Assembly: GCA_037501455.1 (NCBI GenBank)
Contig: CM074857.1
Span: forward strand, 110,207,501-110,271,500
From: Lantana camara
Lineage: Eukaryota > Streptophyta > Magnoliopsida > Lamiales > Verbenaceae
DNA length: 64,000 bases
Direction: 5' to 3'
Numbering within the stretch: the stretch's first letter is position 1; every line of letters starts with the position of its first letter. The notes beneath the pieces are model-generated. The model did no database searches, had not been told where the DNA came from, and worked only from the letters and a program-made list of their open reading frames with translations. The translations under genes were made by a program, and so were the position numbers. This document shows positions 45,834 to 58,151 of this stretch, one piece after another.

Positions 45834-48800
45834 CGGTTGCAAAACCGAGGTTCTAGTGTCGTGTCGTGTCGAGTCTAGGTCGTACGGCATAGGAATTACT
45901 TGACAAATTGAGAGTCCTACATTTTATTTGAACTTGTTGACTTACTTGAACTCCGTGAAGTACTTGAATTATGTTATAATTTAAGTGAATTGTTTGATAA
46001 CTTGTGTACTGCATTGACTTGTACTATTAATCGCTAATTAATTGATCTTGAATTGCTGGAAGTTTATGTGATCAACGTGGTTTATCATACACTTTGACGA
46101 TTTATTTATTGCAATTTATATTTAATTCCTGATACATGTATTAATTATGTGACATGAGCACGTCTTACCCCCATGCATTTAGTTTCAATTGAGTTGTGAG
46201 TGACAGGCATTGAAAATGTATGAATCAAAACCGGAGGATTTTGAAGATTAAAGAGACTGGTCAACCGCTTGGGCTAAAGTTACAATTTGGCCAACAAGGA
46301 ATGGACGTTGGAATCGAGTCTAACATTCCTACGGTGCCAGGTTCTCCAATGCATTCATAAACACGTGCATCATAATTGCTATTTGCTTCTCATTTATAAA
46401 TATTGTCATAGATGCTTTTTAGATTACCTACTTGATGCATTAAATATATGTTTGAACTAGTTGAAATATTTAAATCCTTTTGTTATGAGTGCTTCTTTAA
46501 ATCAATATAATTATCCCAACGTGTTGCATTGTAAATTGTTGGTAAGTATATTATGTGCATTGACACTTTAACCATCATGCATTATTTAGTGTTTATTGTC
46601 AATAGGCTCTCCCTATGCTCTGCACAATCTCTGTTCTTATTTCTACCAATGTGAATTTAAAGAAGAGATTTCTGAATCATTGGGTATCAGGTTGGGAACC
46701 GGGTTAATTGATTTTGTTTGGAGCTTAGAAATGTTTGGGATTGTGAGAATTTATTGATCCAGGATTTAGTAGGAGCCGGGGTATGAAATAAATATTGGGC
46801 AATTTTGGAATTGGGGAATGATGATAAGTTCAAGTAGATAAATGTCCAGTGGGTCTTCCGCTTTCAGAAAGTAATCAGCATTTTGGGTAGGAGAAAGAAT
46901 TTTTCTTGCTTTGGATCAGGGTGCTAACTTGACAGATATCAACTTTAGAAGCAATAAAGGGTAAATACAGGATATGGCATTTTCATGAATAGCAGAAGGG
47001 GTGTAGGATGTTGAAGAATCTTAATATCAAATTAAAGTGGTGACAGTCAGGGAGCTTCAAGTTGAGTATGTTGATAACAGAAAGAATTAGAAAGAAATCA
47101 TCAATCAACATTTTGATTAACGACCAGTAGGACGAGGAAAAGGTTACGGGAATTGAATCAGCAGAGAAGCTTGCAAGTGGGAAAGGACAGAATGAACCTA
47201 AAGGATAAGAAAATTTCCATTTTCTTAAGGGGGAGAGCTGGTCTGGGAATGAATTAAATCGGAAGCTGGACAACATTCAGGAGAGTCGGGAATCCTCTAT
47301 CAGAACCCTGTGAAAGAAGTTTTCAATTAGCTAAACCTTTCCTTCCTTTTACACAAAGGAAAGTCCCATCATCGACAGTACCTTTGTTCCATTATCGTTT
47401 CCCAGAAAGTGAGTACACCGTCCGTGATCCTCCGATAACCTCAGGATATCATTTGACTCAGTAAATAGAAAAGGATTCAGTTTGGGTGATCTTCGGAACC
47501 AATCTCAAGTTTTGGTAGGTTAACTCCGACAAGAGTTTCCTTACGAAGTTATCACTTATACCCTAGAGATGCCAGTGATAGCACACCGTGCTCTCGACCG
47601 TGCTGTCGCCGTCGTCTCCATAAATATACCAGTTTACCCTGAACACTTCGGAAAGATGGAAGACTGATTGATCCTCTCTTTCAAGATATTTCGTGGAGTT
47701 GTGGGGTATGTTATCAAATTTCAGGGATCAAAGTAAGACGTTTCACTAGGACCTCATTCCTTCGGTTTTGTGTAAAACTCATGGAATAACAACCTGGATT
47801 CTCTTCCGTATTAAATATCCGTCGTGTTAATTGCTAAATGAATAGGAGCTCAACTTTAGGATTTCAAATAAAGAGTTAAGATCTCTGCTTCGGGAAAATG
47901 TTTCACTTTGGTTATGAAGGTCGAGGAAATGGTAAAATCTGTTTTCTCTGTGGGTCGGATAAGATCTTGTTTGGAACACGAAGTCAGTCTTTGAGCTTGA
48001 AGGTACAATTAATCCCTAACTAGGAAACCATGTTTATTTTCAATTCTAAAATCGGAAGGTGAATGTGGGAATCGATCTAAGAATAGGTCAACCAGCAAAT
48101 CTGAGGATATAAACGGGTATGAAAATGTGGTGATTAATGATGATTTACGGATTATGTTAGAAAACAACACAAAGACAGAGACGGTTATCAGAAATGGGAA
48201 TGTTGAGCTGCAACGGTACCACGCAAGAAAGATCGCACTAAAAGAATCAAGAATTCAGCCGAGTTATTTCAACACCGAAATTTCAATCTTCGGTGAACGG
48301 TACACTCAATCATACATACCACGTGCACCACTACTTAATTATTTGTTTATTATTATGTTGATATTTTTGTACATGATTCTTTGTTTATTAGTATTATTTT
48401 ATTGTTCCCGTGTATAATTCCTTGATTGTTATTATTTGTTTACATGAATCATTATTTTTTTTAGATTATAAATTTTATGTGAGCCTTGCGTGTTAATTGT
48501 AATTAATTGTGTAAGTGCTTGCTTGAATTTCATTTCGAGTGTGTGAGAGACAGGGATTCTCTCAGGGTTGTCAGGAGACGGGGTTCTCTTGTTACTTGCT
48601 CGAAAGACGGGGTTCTTTCATTGATTGTTTGAGAGGTGGGGCACTCTCATTATTTTCAACTACTTGTCAATTTGTTATAGTGGAAGGGTAGATTTTCTTA
48701 CAAGTGTTTAGGTTCCGGAAAGTTGAGGGTCGTGATTTCATATCTTGGCGGACCTTGTGGAATGAAGATCTCTTTCAAACTAATCCCTGACGGGGAGTAG

Positions 48801-48880
48801 CTAACCCGCGTGGGATGAACATGTAAGATCCAATTAAATTCCAGGAATTCAGGACAAGGAATCCGAGGACGGATTCTCTT
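45834..48880 (+). other. Internal region of the 8.4-kb element, no recognised coding domain
   Basis: About 3 kb without gag-pol motifs. The longest frame (48127-48417, 96 codons) matches nothing I recognise. The last 350 bp carry four short hairpins (48545-48648). The final 60 bp (ccgaggacggattctcttaag) resemble the end of Tekay-clade pol/3' UTR, consistent with derivation from a Tekay parent. Confidence 0.7.
48545..48648 (+). repeat. Four short tandem hairpins with covarying stems
   Basis: Units: 48545-48563 (arms GAGAGA/TCTCTC), 48575-48588 (GAGA/TCTC), 48602-48619 (GAAAG/CTTTC) and 48631-48648 (GAGAG/CTCTC). All have similar G-rich loops (cagggat, cggggt, acggggtt, gtggggca). Confidence 0.8.
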
Positions 48881-48894
48881 AAGGGGGAGAGAGT
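48881..48894 (+). other. Polypurine tract of the 8.4-kb element
   Basis: Aagggggagagagt directly precedes the right LTR start TGTAACGCC at 48895. Confidence 0.92.
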
Positions 48895-51569
48895 TGTAAC
48901 GCCCCGAATTTCAGACAGTCAGGTACGCTCGACACGTGTGAGTTTCGAGCGTTAGGATCTTATTTTATTATTTTATTTATTCAATTTATAAGTGTTATAT
49001 TAATTTTATAAATTGTGATTCAACATGATTACGTGAAAATTATATGATATTCATTTCATTTCAAGAATTCTTGTATAAATGGAATTTAAGTGTTACATGA
49101 AGTAATTGTCCAACTTGTATTAATTGCATAATTGTCCTTAATTGTTCATTCCCCTTTCTTTAAGGACCTAATTGCATGAATATGTTAAGGGACTTAATTG
49201 ATCATTTCCAAACCTTATATCCTTAATTGCATAACTTATAGAATTTTAAGGGTTTGATCATAAATATTACATATTTTCCCAAATATATCGGTATATCATA
49301 TACCTCTCTTCCACAAGCTTCATGTTGATCATATCATACCATCATTCATCTCCATGGCTCTCTCTCTCTCGGTTCTTTCACCCAAGGAGGAAGAAATTGG
49401 GAAATCATCATCTTCAAGCTAGAATTTGCTAGGGAAATCCATGATTTAAGCTCAAGCATCCATCTTCATCTTCTTCTCCTTCTATTTTCTTTCAAGGTAA
49501 AGATGGAGATATATGTGATTTCTTGGTAACAATTCATGAGACTAAGGTTATGATTTTGATATGAAAACTTGGCCATATGATGTTAGAATTATGAATATAA
49601 GCTTTAGTCTTGAATTTCATGTATGAATCTTGAAAATCATGGAATTATATGAAAATTGGAAGTATGAGCATGAAGTGAGAATTATGATGATTAAGGCATG
49701 GATTGTGTGTTTATATTGTGTTTTATTGTACCTAAAGCATGTATATATGTTTCCTTCTATGAATTATAATATATGGGATGGATTAGGAGAGTTTTGGGAG
49801 CTTTGGGAGCTTGGTCCGTAGCTCCCCTGTTCTTCTCCCCTGTTTTTTGAACCTTCTGTGTAACGGGAACGACCCTTCCCGTTCCCTTTGTAAATGGGGA
49901 ACGGCCGTTCCCATTGTTTGAACAATGTGTCAGGCGGCGAGGACGGGAACACCCGTTCCCACTTTGTCTCACAGACGGGAACGACCGTTCCCATCTTCGG
50001 GGAGCACTTCGGGGAGGCGGGAACGGCCCTTCCCACTTTGAACTAAAACCTGGAACGGCCGTTCCCACCCCACTGACAGAAGAAAACATTCTGCATAAAC
50101 TTAAGATTTTGGAATCCAATTCCAATGGATTAATTGACCCAAAATTGTGATTATATGATTGATTACATGCCAAAACATGACATTTAGATGCCACATTGTT
50201 TATTGCGTGATGTCTCGTACTTGATCATGCCGTGCGTCATTATATGGAATAATATGCTTGAACTATAGTCTCATGCACGTACATTGTCCCGTTTCTTGTC
50301 CAGTTATTCTCCAGGGCGGAGATTGTGGATCATGAGCACGTTCACGCATTCACGAGTCGTGTGTCGCCTGTCAGGTGAGGTTTAATTTCTAGTTATATAG
50401 AACCCGTATAACCTTTACGTGGGTTTTTGGCCAAAGGTAGTTATATTTATAGTTTCATGAAAGCTCTTATTATTCCAAGCATGTTATTGTTCACGAATCA
50501 AGTAGTAGGTTATGTTAGTGTGCATGAATCAAGCATTTCATGTCATGAAGGCAAGCCATGTGTTCTCCTGGCCAGGTCCTCCCTAGTGAGGGCGCTGGAC
50601 CGGTCCTCGAGCCGGTGATTGTCCGTCCAATCACAGGAAGAACAATACCCTATCGTGTTCGTGTGTTCTCTTGGCCAGGTTCTCCTTAGTGAGGGCGCTG
50701 GACCGGTCTTAGAGCCGGTGGTTGTCCGTCCAACCACAAGAAGAACAAAGGCCTATCGTGTACCCGTGTTCTCCTGGCCAGATTCTCCTTAGGGAGGGCG
50801 CTGGGCTGGTTTTCGAGATGGTGGTTGTCCGTCCAACCACAGGAGAAACAACCCTATCATGTTACAAGCAAGCCATGTAGTGAGTGCATGAACTCCATTC
50901 CATGAACGTGCTAATTGATTACACTATTGCATGATTGCACGATAATTGAATTGCGTGATCACCTAATGATTATCAAGCAAGCGAGCATGTTTATCGGTTA
51001 CATGAAAAGAACAAGTATTTAATATTGATAGTTGTATTCTCGGGCGAAGCTACATTATTATTGAACTCATATATTTATCTTTTACAAATCTTTACCCGAG
51101 ATTATAATTTGCATGTTATCTGCGTTAATATGTATTTAAACCCCTCACTCGGTCTTCACAGACTGACACCTCCACCTTTCAGGTTGCTGCAGGTGCGTGC
51201 TAGGCGGGAGTTGAGTCGAGTCGAGTCCAGTTCATGTAGTCATGTCATCCGTGGTTCGTGTATTTATTTATTATGGAATTGTAGTTATTGTTATTGTTAA
51301 ATTGGAGATGATAATGTATTGATATGATAAGTTAGAATATATTTGTTTGGAAAACGAGAAAAGACATGAATGAAATGGAAATAAGTGATAGTGTTTACAT
51401 TATGCTTCCGCTTTATCTTATTGCACGTTTTAGTTATCCCGCCTAGCTTGCCGAGTATTGCATTGTCACCCGTTCGCTATAGGTTGGTTCATGTACGGAT
51501 TGGCCATTTCGTATGTGAATTGATCTATAGTGCGGGGGTGTGGCACCTCCACGTGTACGGGGTGTTACA
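48895..51569 (+). repeat. Right LTR of the 8.4-kb element (2675 bp)
   Basis: Near-identical to the left LTR. It has the same palindrome array at 49865-50066 and the same three hairpin units starting at 50561, 50664 and 50767. It ends GTTACA, followed by the CCGAA duplication. Confidence 0.95.
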
Positions 51570-54169
51570 CCGAACATCCTTACCGTATGAAGAGACGGGT
51601 CCATGAAACCGGCCTCTCCCTTGCAACCTCAACCCCGAAACCTCCTCGGAGTCTTAGTTAGCAAGTTTCTTACATGTGGGAACTTCGAATGAGGACAACC
51701 GTCGGCCCTTGCCTTCCCGGAATATCACTCACCTTAGCCCCGAGCGCTAAAATCCAACCAAGCAAGTGTCCTTGCATGGGGCAACAACCCTCGCTATACA
51801 ACTCTTACGTATGTAATATTCAATAAAAGTTCCAAAACCATTTTGGGTATCTATCCCATATACCAAAGCTTAAGTTCTACTTGTAAACCGTTTTCCATAA
51901 GCAAATATTCATAATACAAGCAAAGCCCACAATCGGCTTATAAAGCCTACATATACGTTTTGAAAACGGGAGTTTAAATCAATAAATATGAAAGGCTATA
52001 GGTGTCCACAGTTTTGAAATCGTTTCATAAGTATATAACTCCTCACCTTCACCAAGAACTTCGAAGGCCAACCATGAGCAACAAGCTACTCGATCGGAGA
52101 CTCACCACCTAACAAGACAAACGTACTTACAAAGGTAAAACTCGACTCAACACCAAATAAGACGACGCACGGCTTAGAAGAATGCAAATATGTCCATGAT
52201 GTGCAATGAATGTCCGAGGATGGCATAACTTAGCAATTATAATCAAATGAAGTCATACGAGTCATATAACAAGCTTTCAAGCCATAAGACATGCAAATTC
52301 CAACATGTGAATCATACTTAGCACAATCTTACACATAATCGAAGCATGCAAGACATCATAACGCATATAAACATGATTCCAAGTCATATATATCATATTA
52401 GGGGTGTAAGAAATGTAAAGGAAGCGAAAAACGAAGCAAAACGATCAAGATCACAAAAACTCAAAAATTAGACCCGAGAGCACCCAAACGGGCCTTTGGT
52501 GTTTGTGAAGGAAATGCAAACGGGCGTTTGGCCCTGGAAAACGTCACAGTAGGTTCTCACACGGGGGTTTGGTGTTTCAATGCAATTTCCACACGGGCGT
52601 TTGGCATGCTACTGTTGCAAATCGGATTTACGAACATATGCTTGAAAATGATGAAAATTAAGCTCCGAATACTCCTAAATCATGTTCCAAAGCTAATGCA
52701 ATATGTATAAACGAATTTAAACATCAAATATCATGTTATGAACATTTAGGAATGAATATGCGTCAAAATTCCAACAAGTTACAAACATGGACTTCATCTT
52801 CTTTACACATTCAAAACTTCAAACTCAAAAATGGTGAATTCTCCAATCATGTAAGAAACTCAAAGGAAATTATCACATTCTTCAAGAAATTGCTCAAGGA
52901 ACAAGAATCTAACACGAAATCAAGCAAAAACATACAAGAACATGGACATGCAAGAATTCTCCAAAAAGCTTCAAAGGTCAACAATGGTGGATTTCACATA
53001 AGAGCATGAAAGCAAGTAATTCTCATACCAAAATGTTCCCAACATCAAAATAAGTACATTTCCAACGAGAAATTCGAATTCAATCCAACACATAAGAACC
53101 CTAGTTCAAAATCAAGTTTAAAAGCTTCAAGAACATAACCCAACAAAGAAGCACATAAACCTTACCTTAAGAGCTGGAAATCGAAGAGAAAGTCGAGTTC
53201 TTCAACCTTGAATCTCTAGATTAAATCTCTAATCTTGTCTCTTGAAAATGGTTGAAGGTGTTCTTGAGAGAATATGAATGGTGTGAGAGAAAATGTGAGG
53301 GAGAGAGAATTTAAATCTTGCAAAATAAGGTAAAATGAGTTTTGGGTGTTAAAATCTGAATTAGTAAATTGGGTCAGCTATTTGGGTCGCGAACCGGGTC
53401 AATTGGAGCAGGTTATAAGTGAAATTGGGTCTCAATTGGACAAATTCTGAAATTGGGTCGCAGGTCAAGCTTAAGGGCTTAAAAAGTTGACTTTTCTTAA
53501 AATGGCCATAACTTCTTCGTCCGAACTCCAAATCGAGCGATTCAAGAACCCACGAACTCGTAATCAAATTATCTACTCAATTTCGTTAAGTTCTAACAAG
53601 TTCCAGGCTCATAAAATAAATTTACCATTTAGTCCCTAATTTATCCTTTAATGTCTATATAAGCACATAGTTTCGATTAATTGCGAAGCATGCTATCAAA
53701 GCTCAATGAAAGCAATACGAGCACATAATTAACACATCAATTAGTCACGTATTTTGTACAAATCATATATTTCACATAAACACGGAACGGTTATCAATTA
53801 AGGCATAAATTCACATAATTTATGCATAAAAGGTAAATCGTTCACTCTCGTAACCAAAACTTACCTTGATCGAGAAACGGGGCATCACATTATAACAACA
53901 TGAAACTCAAGGGGGACGGGGTATAACACTAAAATCAAACATTGGGTATGGAGAGTTCTAAAATTTTTGCAATCCATTTCAGAGTTTGAGAATGTGGGAT
54001 GTTGTACGGTTTTACTACAGTTAAAAACCAATCGTGCAAGTGTACACTAACATACTCGTTGCACAATAGGATCGAACCCACAGGAAAAGGAAAATCAATC
54101 ATTACTCTATATTCTTCTCTAATCTAAAGACCTGATGAAAAGAAATTGGTGTGTTTATCTATTAATCTA

Positions 54170-54545
54170 GGGCTAATTACACCAAGGTCCCCTGAGGTTT
54201 GGTATAATTACAAATTAATCCCTCCACTTCTGGAAATTACGGATTAGTCCCTATAAATACGGTTTCAATTGAGGTCCCTAGACGCCATTAGGGTTCCGTT
54301 AATTTTGACATTTGAATTTTCGAAAAATATTACAAAAAAGTCCCTGAACTATGAATTTTCTTACAAAACGACCCCTTAACTAAATCACATCAACAATGTA
54401 GTCCTGTCAAAATTAACGGAACCCTAACGGCGTCTAGGGACCTCAATTGAAACAGTATTTATAGGGACTAATCCATAATTTCTAGAAGTGGAGGGATTAA
54501 TTCGTAATTATGCCAAACCTCATTGGACCTTGGTGTAATTTGCCC
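54170..54545. mobile_element. Mutator-type MITE, 376 bp, 9-bp TSD ATTAATCTA
   Basis: Long terminal inverted repeats start gggctaattacaccaaggtcc and end ggaccttggtgtaatttgccc. The arms extend well over 100 bp on each side (for example ggtccctagacgcc... with ...ggcgtctagggacc). Perfect 9-bp direct repeats ATTAATCTA flank it (54161-54169 and 54546-54554). Long inverted repeats and 9-bp target duplications are the marks of Mutator-like elements. It does not code and depends on a transposase elsewhere. Confidence 0.93.
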
Positions 54546-55466
54546 ATTAATCTACTAAAATAGGAATTAACAATTAACTAGAGTTAAACGAAAATAATAA
54601 CTTAACCACATGAATTAAATTCAGTAAACTAAACAGGCAGGGGGAAAGTAATGAATCGTACAATCAAGAGCTGATGTGATACTCGTCTGACAAGTGTAAT
54701 TCTACAACCTAGTCACCTATGTTTGTATTACCCTCTCTCAAGGTGTAACCAAGTGCTAAATTAGTGTTCAATGTTGCTCTCGCAATCACCAATAGTTAAT
54801 TAAACCATAGGAACAAGACTAGTGCAATTCAGTATTCTAGCGGCTCGGCATGGAATAAGATTACTGTTGTATAAGCTAGGACCAAATCTCTTTGTACCCT
54901 ACAACTTACAAGTTATGAAAACCATCTAAATTACCATCACTCTTTCGATCTATAGGCAATTATGACACATGCTAAGGGTGATCAGGCCATCGCAAGTCAA
55001 TTCAAACCTGTTTTCAAACTAAGAATTAACACAAGTCATTCAAGCATCTTATCAAACATCTATCATGCAATCATCATCACTCCCCCTAGCCTTAGAGAAT
55101 TAGCTACTCATAATTAAGACAAAACTCATAAAACTAAAGGAAATTGCATTAAAATAAATCATAGTTATCAAATCTAAACAAAGTCTCCAAAACAAAAGTA
55201 TAAACATTCAACAGTAGCTAAAAATGAATCTAACGTACGAAACTAAAACTAAATTCAAAGGAATTAGTTTGTAAATTAAAGCAACAAGAAAACCAAAGAT
55301 CGTTCTAGGAATTCAATCCTCTCGTCTTCTTGAATTCTCTAAAAAATCTTTGAAACTCCTTGGTCTTCTCTCCAAACCCTAGGTCTTGACCTGGAAGAAA
55401 AGCTCTCTCTAAAAAAACTCCAAAAACGCACTAATATAGTAGCCCAAAAATAATTCTCGCCGCCCT

Positions 55467-55684
55467 AGGTAACGGGCGTTGCCTATCCATGTGTAATTGT
55501 TGTTAACGCCCGTTACTGCTTGAAATCGCCATAACGTTTTTATTAGTGGTAACGGGCGTTACCACTTTCCTTCAACACAGGGGTAACGGGAGTTACCCCT
55601 CTTCTCTCACCAAAAACTCCCCTTCTGTGACCAGTAACGGGGGTTACTACTTTTGTACTCCTAAGTGGTAACGGGAGTTACCAC
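55467..55684. repeat. Array of six GGTAACGGGCGTTACC-type palindromes (Athila LTR)
   Basis: Units lie near 55468, 55503, 55546, 55580, 55632 and 55665. The best are gtggtaacgggcgttaccac (55546-55565) and ggggtaacgggagttacccc (55580-55599). Confidence 0.9.
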
Positions 55685-55858
55685 ATTTTCCTCAAAAAAT
55701 GCGTGAAATCGCTTTGCTTCGCCGTTTCGTAACTCCAACTCTAAAGTCACCTGAACGGAGCAAAATAAACACATAAACTCATCAAATGGCACCAAAATAT
55801 AATGTAATTAATGCTCAAAATCATGCAATTTCTACACACAACAAAATCCCCCACACTT

Positions 55859-57414
55859 GAATATTGCTTGTCCCCGAGTAATACGGAAATCAAGAAAACA
55901 CATCCTCATCAAACCATCTCCTCAAGCAATCATCAAACCTTCGGTTAAACAAGTTTAGCTAATCAAATCAAATACTCATAAACATAAGATCCTCAAAACT
56001 TAGTATGAAAAGTATACCCTTGTGTAGTGTGTGAATCAAATGAAACAATGTACAAAAATTAGAATGACAAATTCACAATTCCCTCCTAAGCTCTAATCAT
56101 CAACTTCAGAATACACTCTTCGCACCTATCTCCACTAATGAAATTAAATCAAGACTTAGGATCAGTAGATCTTTCGGGCTTGTAATGTAGGCTTAGGGTA
56201 TGGTTATGGAAATTTGGATCAGGTGACTACTCACCAAGCTTACATCATTCTATCTATTCAAAACACAAAACACTTCCGTTCGCCATTAATACGAAAATCG
56301 CCCCAACTCTTCATTTGAATCCTACACTCTCAAATTCACACTTTGCATAGTTTTCTTTTCTCTTTTGCTCTTTCTTTCTTTCTTTTCTTTTTTCATATCT
56401 TCTCTTTTTTCACACTTTTCTCAATCTTTTTCTTTCTCTTTACAATAACCTCTCAATTTCAATCATAAGAACAATAAAAAGGGGTCAAAAGATAGATAAT
56501 TACCATAAAAATCAAACGAGCAAGCCTTGGTGTAAAAATTATCAAGGTCGGTATTTCTATGTTGTGCATTGGCTTATAATGCGGCTACAAAAAATCTTTG
56601 CACAACGATTAGGCTCAGTGGGGTCAATAAGATTACGTTATTTAGTGAAAAACGGCTAAAGTAGAAAAGCTTAAAATCCTCCGATAACGAATGCCTACTT
56701 CACTTCCTTAATCCTTCATTAACTCAAAATTTCGCCTCAATAGGACTAAAATGCATCATAATCGAATATTAGACTCATTCGGAAATTATCAACTCATCTT
56801 TCTAAGCAAAGTACATTATCTCGTTCAAAAGTGCTCTAAATATAAGGGCATACTAACACACTAAATCATCAAATCTTATGTAATTTTCCTCAATTCAAAA
56901 AACCTTACTTATTCTAGCAAAAGCTCAACAATCAAACTTTAAAGAAAAAGTTCAACATGAGGGAAAATTTCCAAAACTTTTCAAAATTACTCGAATTTTA
57001 GCAAATCACAAGTGAAACTACATCTAAACATGCAAATATTCGATAAAACTCATAGCAAACATGCAATTTCCTCCCCCACACTGGAACTTCGCAATATCCG
57101 TATGCAAATGAAAGAATTAAAGTTCAAGAAAACTCCCTGATTAAATGAAGAATTGGTAATGTGCTTGCAAAGCTTCCAAAACCTGAACAAGTGACTAGAA
57201 AACACGGATCAAGTGCACAGACAACTGATAATCAACATGCATCCAACAATCAACACACAAGTCACAAATTCACGAAAAGAAAAACACCATTGCATAAACA
57301 AAATCAGGAATCCAAACATATTCAAAAACTTAAGTGTAGTCAAATATCCAAACATAACAACGAATAAACGATACAAGAATGTCTAGAAATCTGGGGAGAA
57401 ACAAAATAACAGAA
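55859..57414 (-). other. 3' untranslated region of Athila-like element 2
   Basis: Non-coding. It shares the ggcttgtaatgtaggct words (56177 and, as a variant, 56571), a pyrimidine-rich tract (56350-56440) and the gaaaactccctg word (57136) with element 1 in the same order. A further cctcccccacactgg word, like a second polypurine tract on the minus strand, is at 57070-57084. Confidence 0.65.
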
Positions 57415-58134
57415 TCAGGGTGATGGGGGTCCTCTAAAATACTGATCAACACGAGCACAAATCCCGTCAAACTTGGCCTCCAAACTGGCCTCCCACACAT
57501 CGAATCGCTCATCCACATAATGTGCTAAATCCTCAACTCTCACTATCACGGTGGTCAAATCAGCCCTCAATCCTGTCAACTCTGTACGCACGCCTCTCAA
57601 AGTCACAGGAGCTTCATCACTGGCCTCAGCAACAACAGGCGCGGCATTGCGAAGAATCGCAAACTCATCATCTGGCCGGTCAGGTATTCGAGCTAAAAAC
57701 TCCTTCTGCCTCTCAGAAAGCTCATCAAATCGGGCCTTACCCCAGCTGTACATCTGCTAGAGACGATCTCTATCTCGAATGAGCTACCATGGCAAATTGT
57801 AGTTCTTCAGCTCTCCACTCTCCCAAGCTATAGCCAAGCCCACAACTTCCAAATATTCTGGACCAATATGTCCAAAGTCAATAGGTAAAGCTCCTCGCGG
57901 TCTCCAATTCATCTCCCGAGAAAACATCGTCACAAAAGCACCGTGAGCAATCGTACCAGTAACACTCCCAACACTCTTCTGCAGCTTCCATAGAAACTCA
58001 ATTGTACCATCAAACTTAATACCTTCCTTCATCATGTACATTATACCCAACTCAGTCTCAGTAATATGGCTATCTCTCCCATATCTAGCACAGAATCCCA
58101 GGGCTAAAATCCTATGGACTAGTACCCAAGTCAA
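57415..58134 (-). pseudogene. Athila-type late ORF, C-terminal part, broken
   Basis: Two open segments (58134-57784 and 57753-57415) follow one another, separated by two in-frame stops. The first has FCARYGRDSHITETELGIMY and FGHIGPEYLEVVGLAIAWE, which recall the Arabidopsis Athila ORF-1 family found 3' of pol in Athila elements. The second is Glu/Arg/Ala-rich, probably coiled coil, with LRADLTTVIVRVEDL. Some Athila lineages have an env-like frame in this place, but I see no signal peptide or membrane segment. The upstream half lies beyond the solo LTR at 58152-61557. Confidence 0.55.
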
Positions 58135-58151
58135 CGAATTAAGATAGCTGT

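Larger units (their letters stand above)
43135..51569 (+). mobile_element. Young non-coding LTR element (LARD-like, Tekay-type LTRs), 8.4 kb, TSD CCGAA
   Basis: Two near-identical LTRs (43135-45813 and 48895-51569) start TGTAACGCCCC and end GGGGTGTTACA, and are flanked by perfect CCGAA repeats (43130-43134 and 51570-51574). The primer-binding site and polypurine tract are intact. The 3.08-kb interior has no gag, protease, reverse transcriptase or integrase motif and no long frame. It therefore fits a large retrotransposon derivative moved by a partner's proteins. It inserted in the 5' LTR of the Tekay chromovirus, itself inside Athila-like element 1. Confidence 0.92.
34699..53889 (-). mobile_element. 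Tekay/Del-type Gypsy chromovirus, TSD TTATA, interrupted by an 8.4-kb element
   Basis: The ends are TGTAACGCCC (34699) and GGGGCATCACA (53889), flanked by perfect TTATA duplications at 34694-34698 and 53890-53894. On the minus strand the order is 5' LTR (right), primer-binding site at 42387-42399, gag-protease, reverse transcriptase, RNase H, integrase with chromodomain-like tail, polypurine tract and 3' LTR (left). The 5' LTR is split by the element at 43135-51569. Frames are broken by stops and frameshifts, and the integrase glutamate is changed, so it is not autonomous. Confidence 0.93.
42412..53889 (-). repeat. 5' LTR of the Tekay chromovirus, split by the 8.4-kb element
   Basis: The LTR is present as 42412-43134 and 51575-53889 (about 3038 bp together); 51570-51574 is the duplicated target CCGAA. 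Its left end reads tataac instead of tgtaac. It retains the two segments missing from the other LTR. Confidence 0.9.
54000..55843 (-). repeat. 3' LTR of Athila-like element 2 (1844 bp including a MITE)
   Basis: The ends are TGTTGT and ACAACA, a perfect 6-bp inverted pair, next to the polypurine tract (plus strand aaatcccccacactt, 55844-55858). Removing the MITE and its duplicated target leaves about 1459 bp. A six-unit palindrome array lies at 55467-55684. Confidence 0.88.

Noticed and set aside
48127..48417. 96-codon frame in the interior of the 8.4-kb element
   Set aside because: No gag, protease or other family motif, a hydrophobic AT-driven tail, and no partner frame. Not supported as a gene.
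57161..57367. 68-codon Lys/Gln-rich plus-strand frame
   Set aside because: It lies in the Athila 3' untranslated region on the antisense strand and is compositional only.
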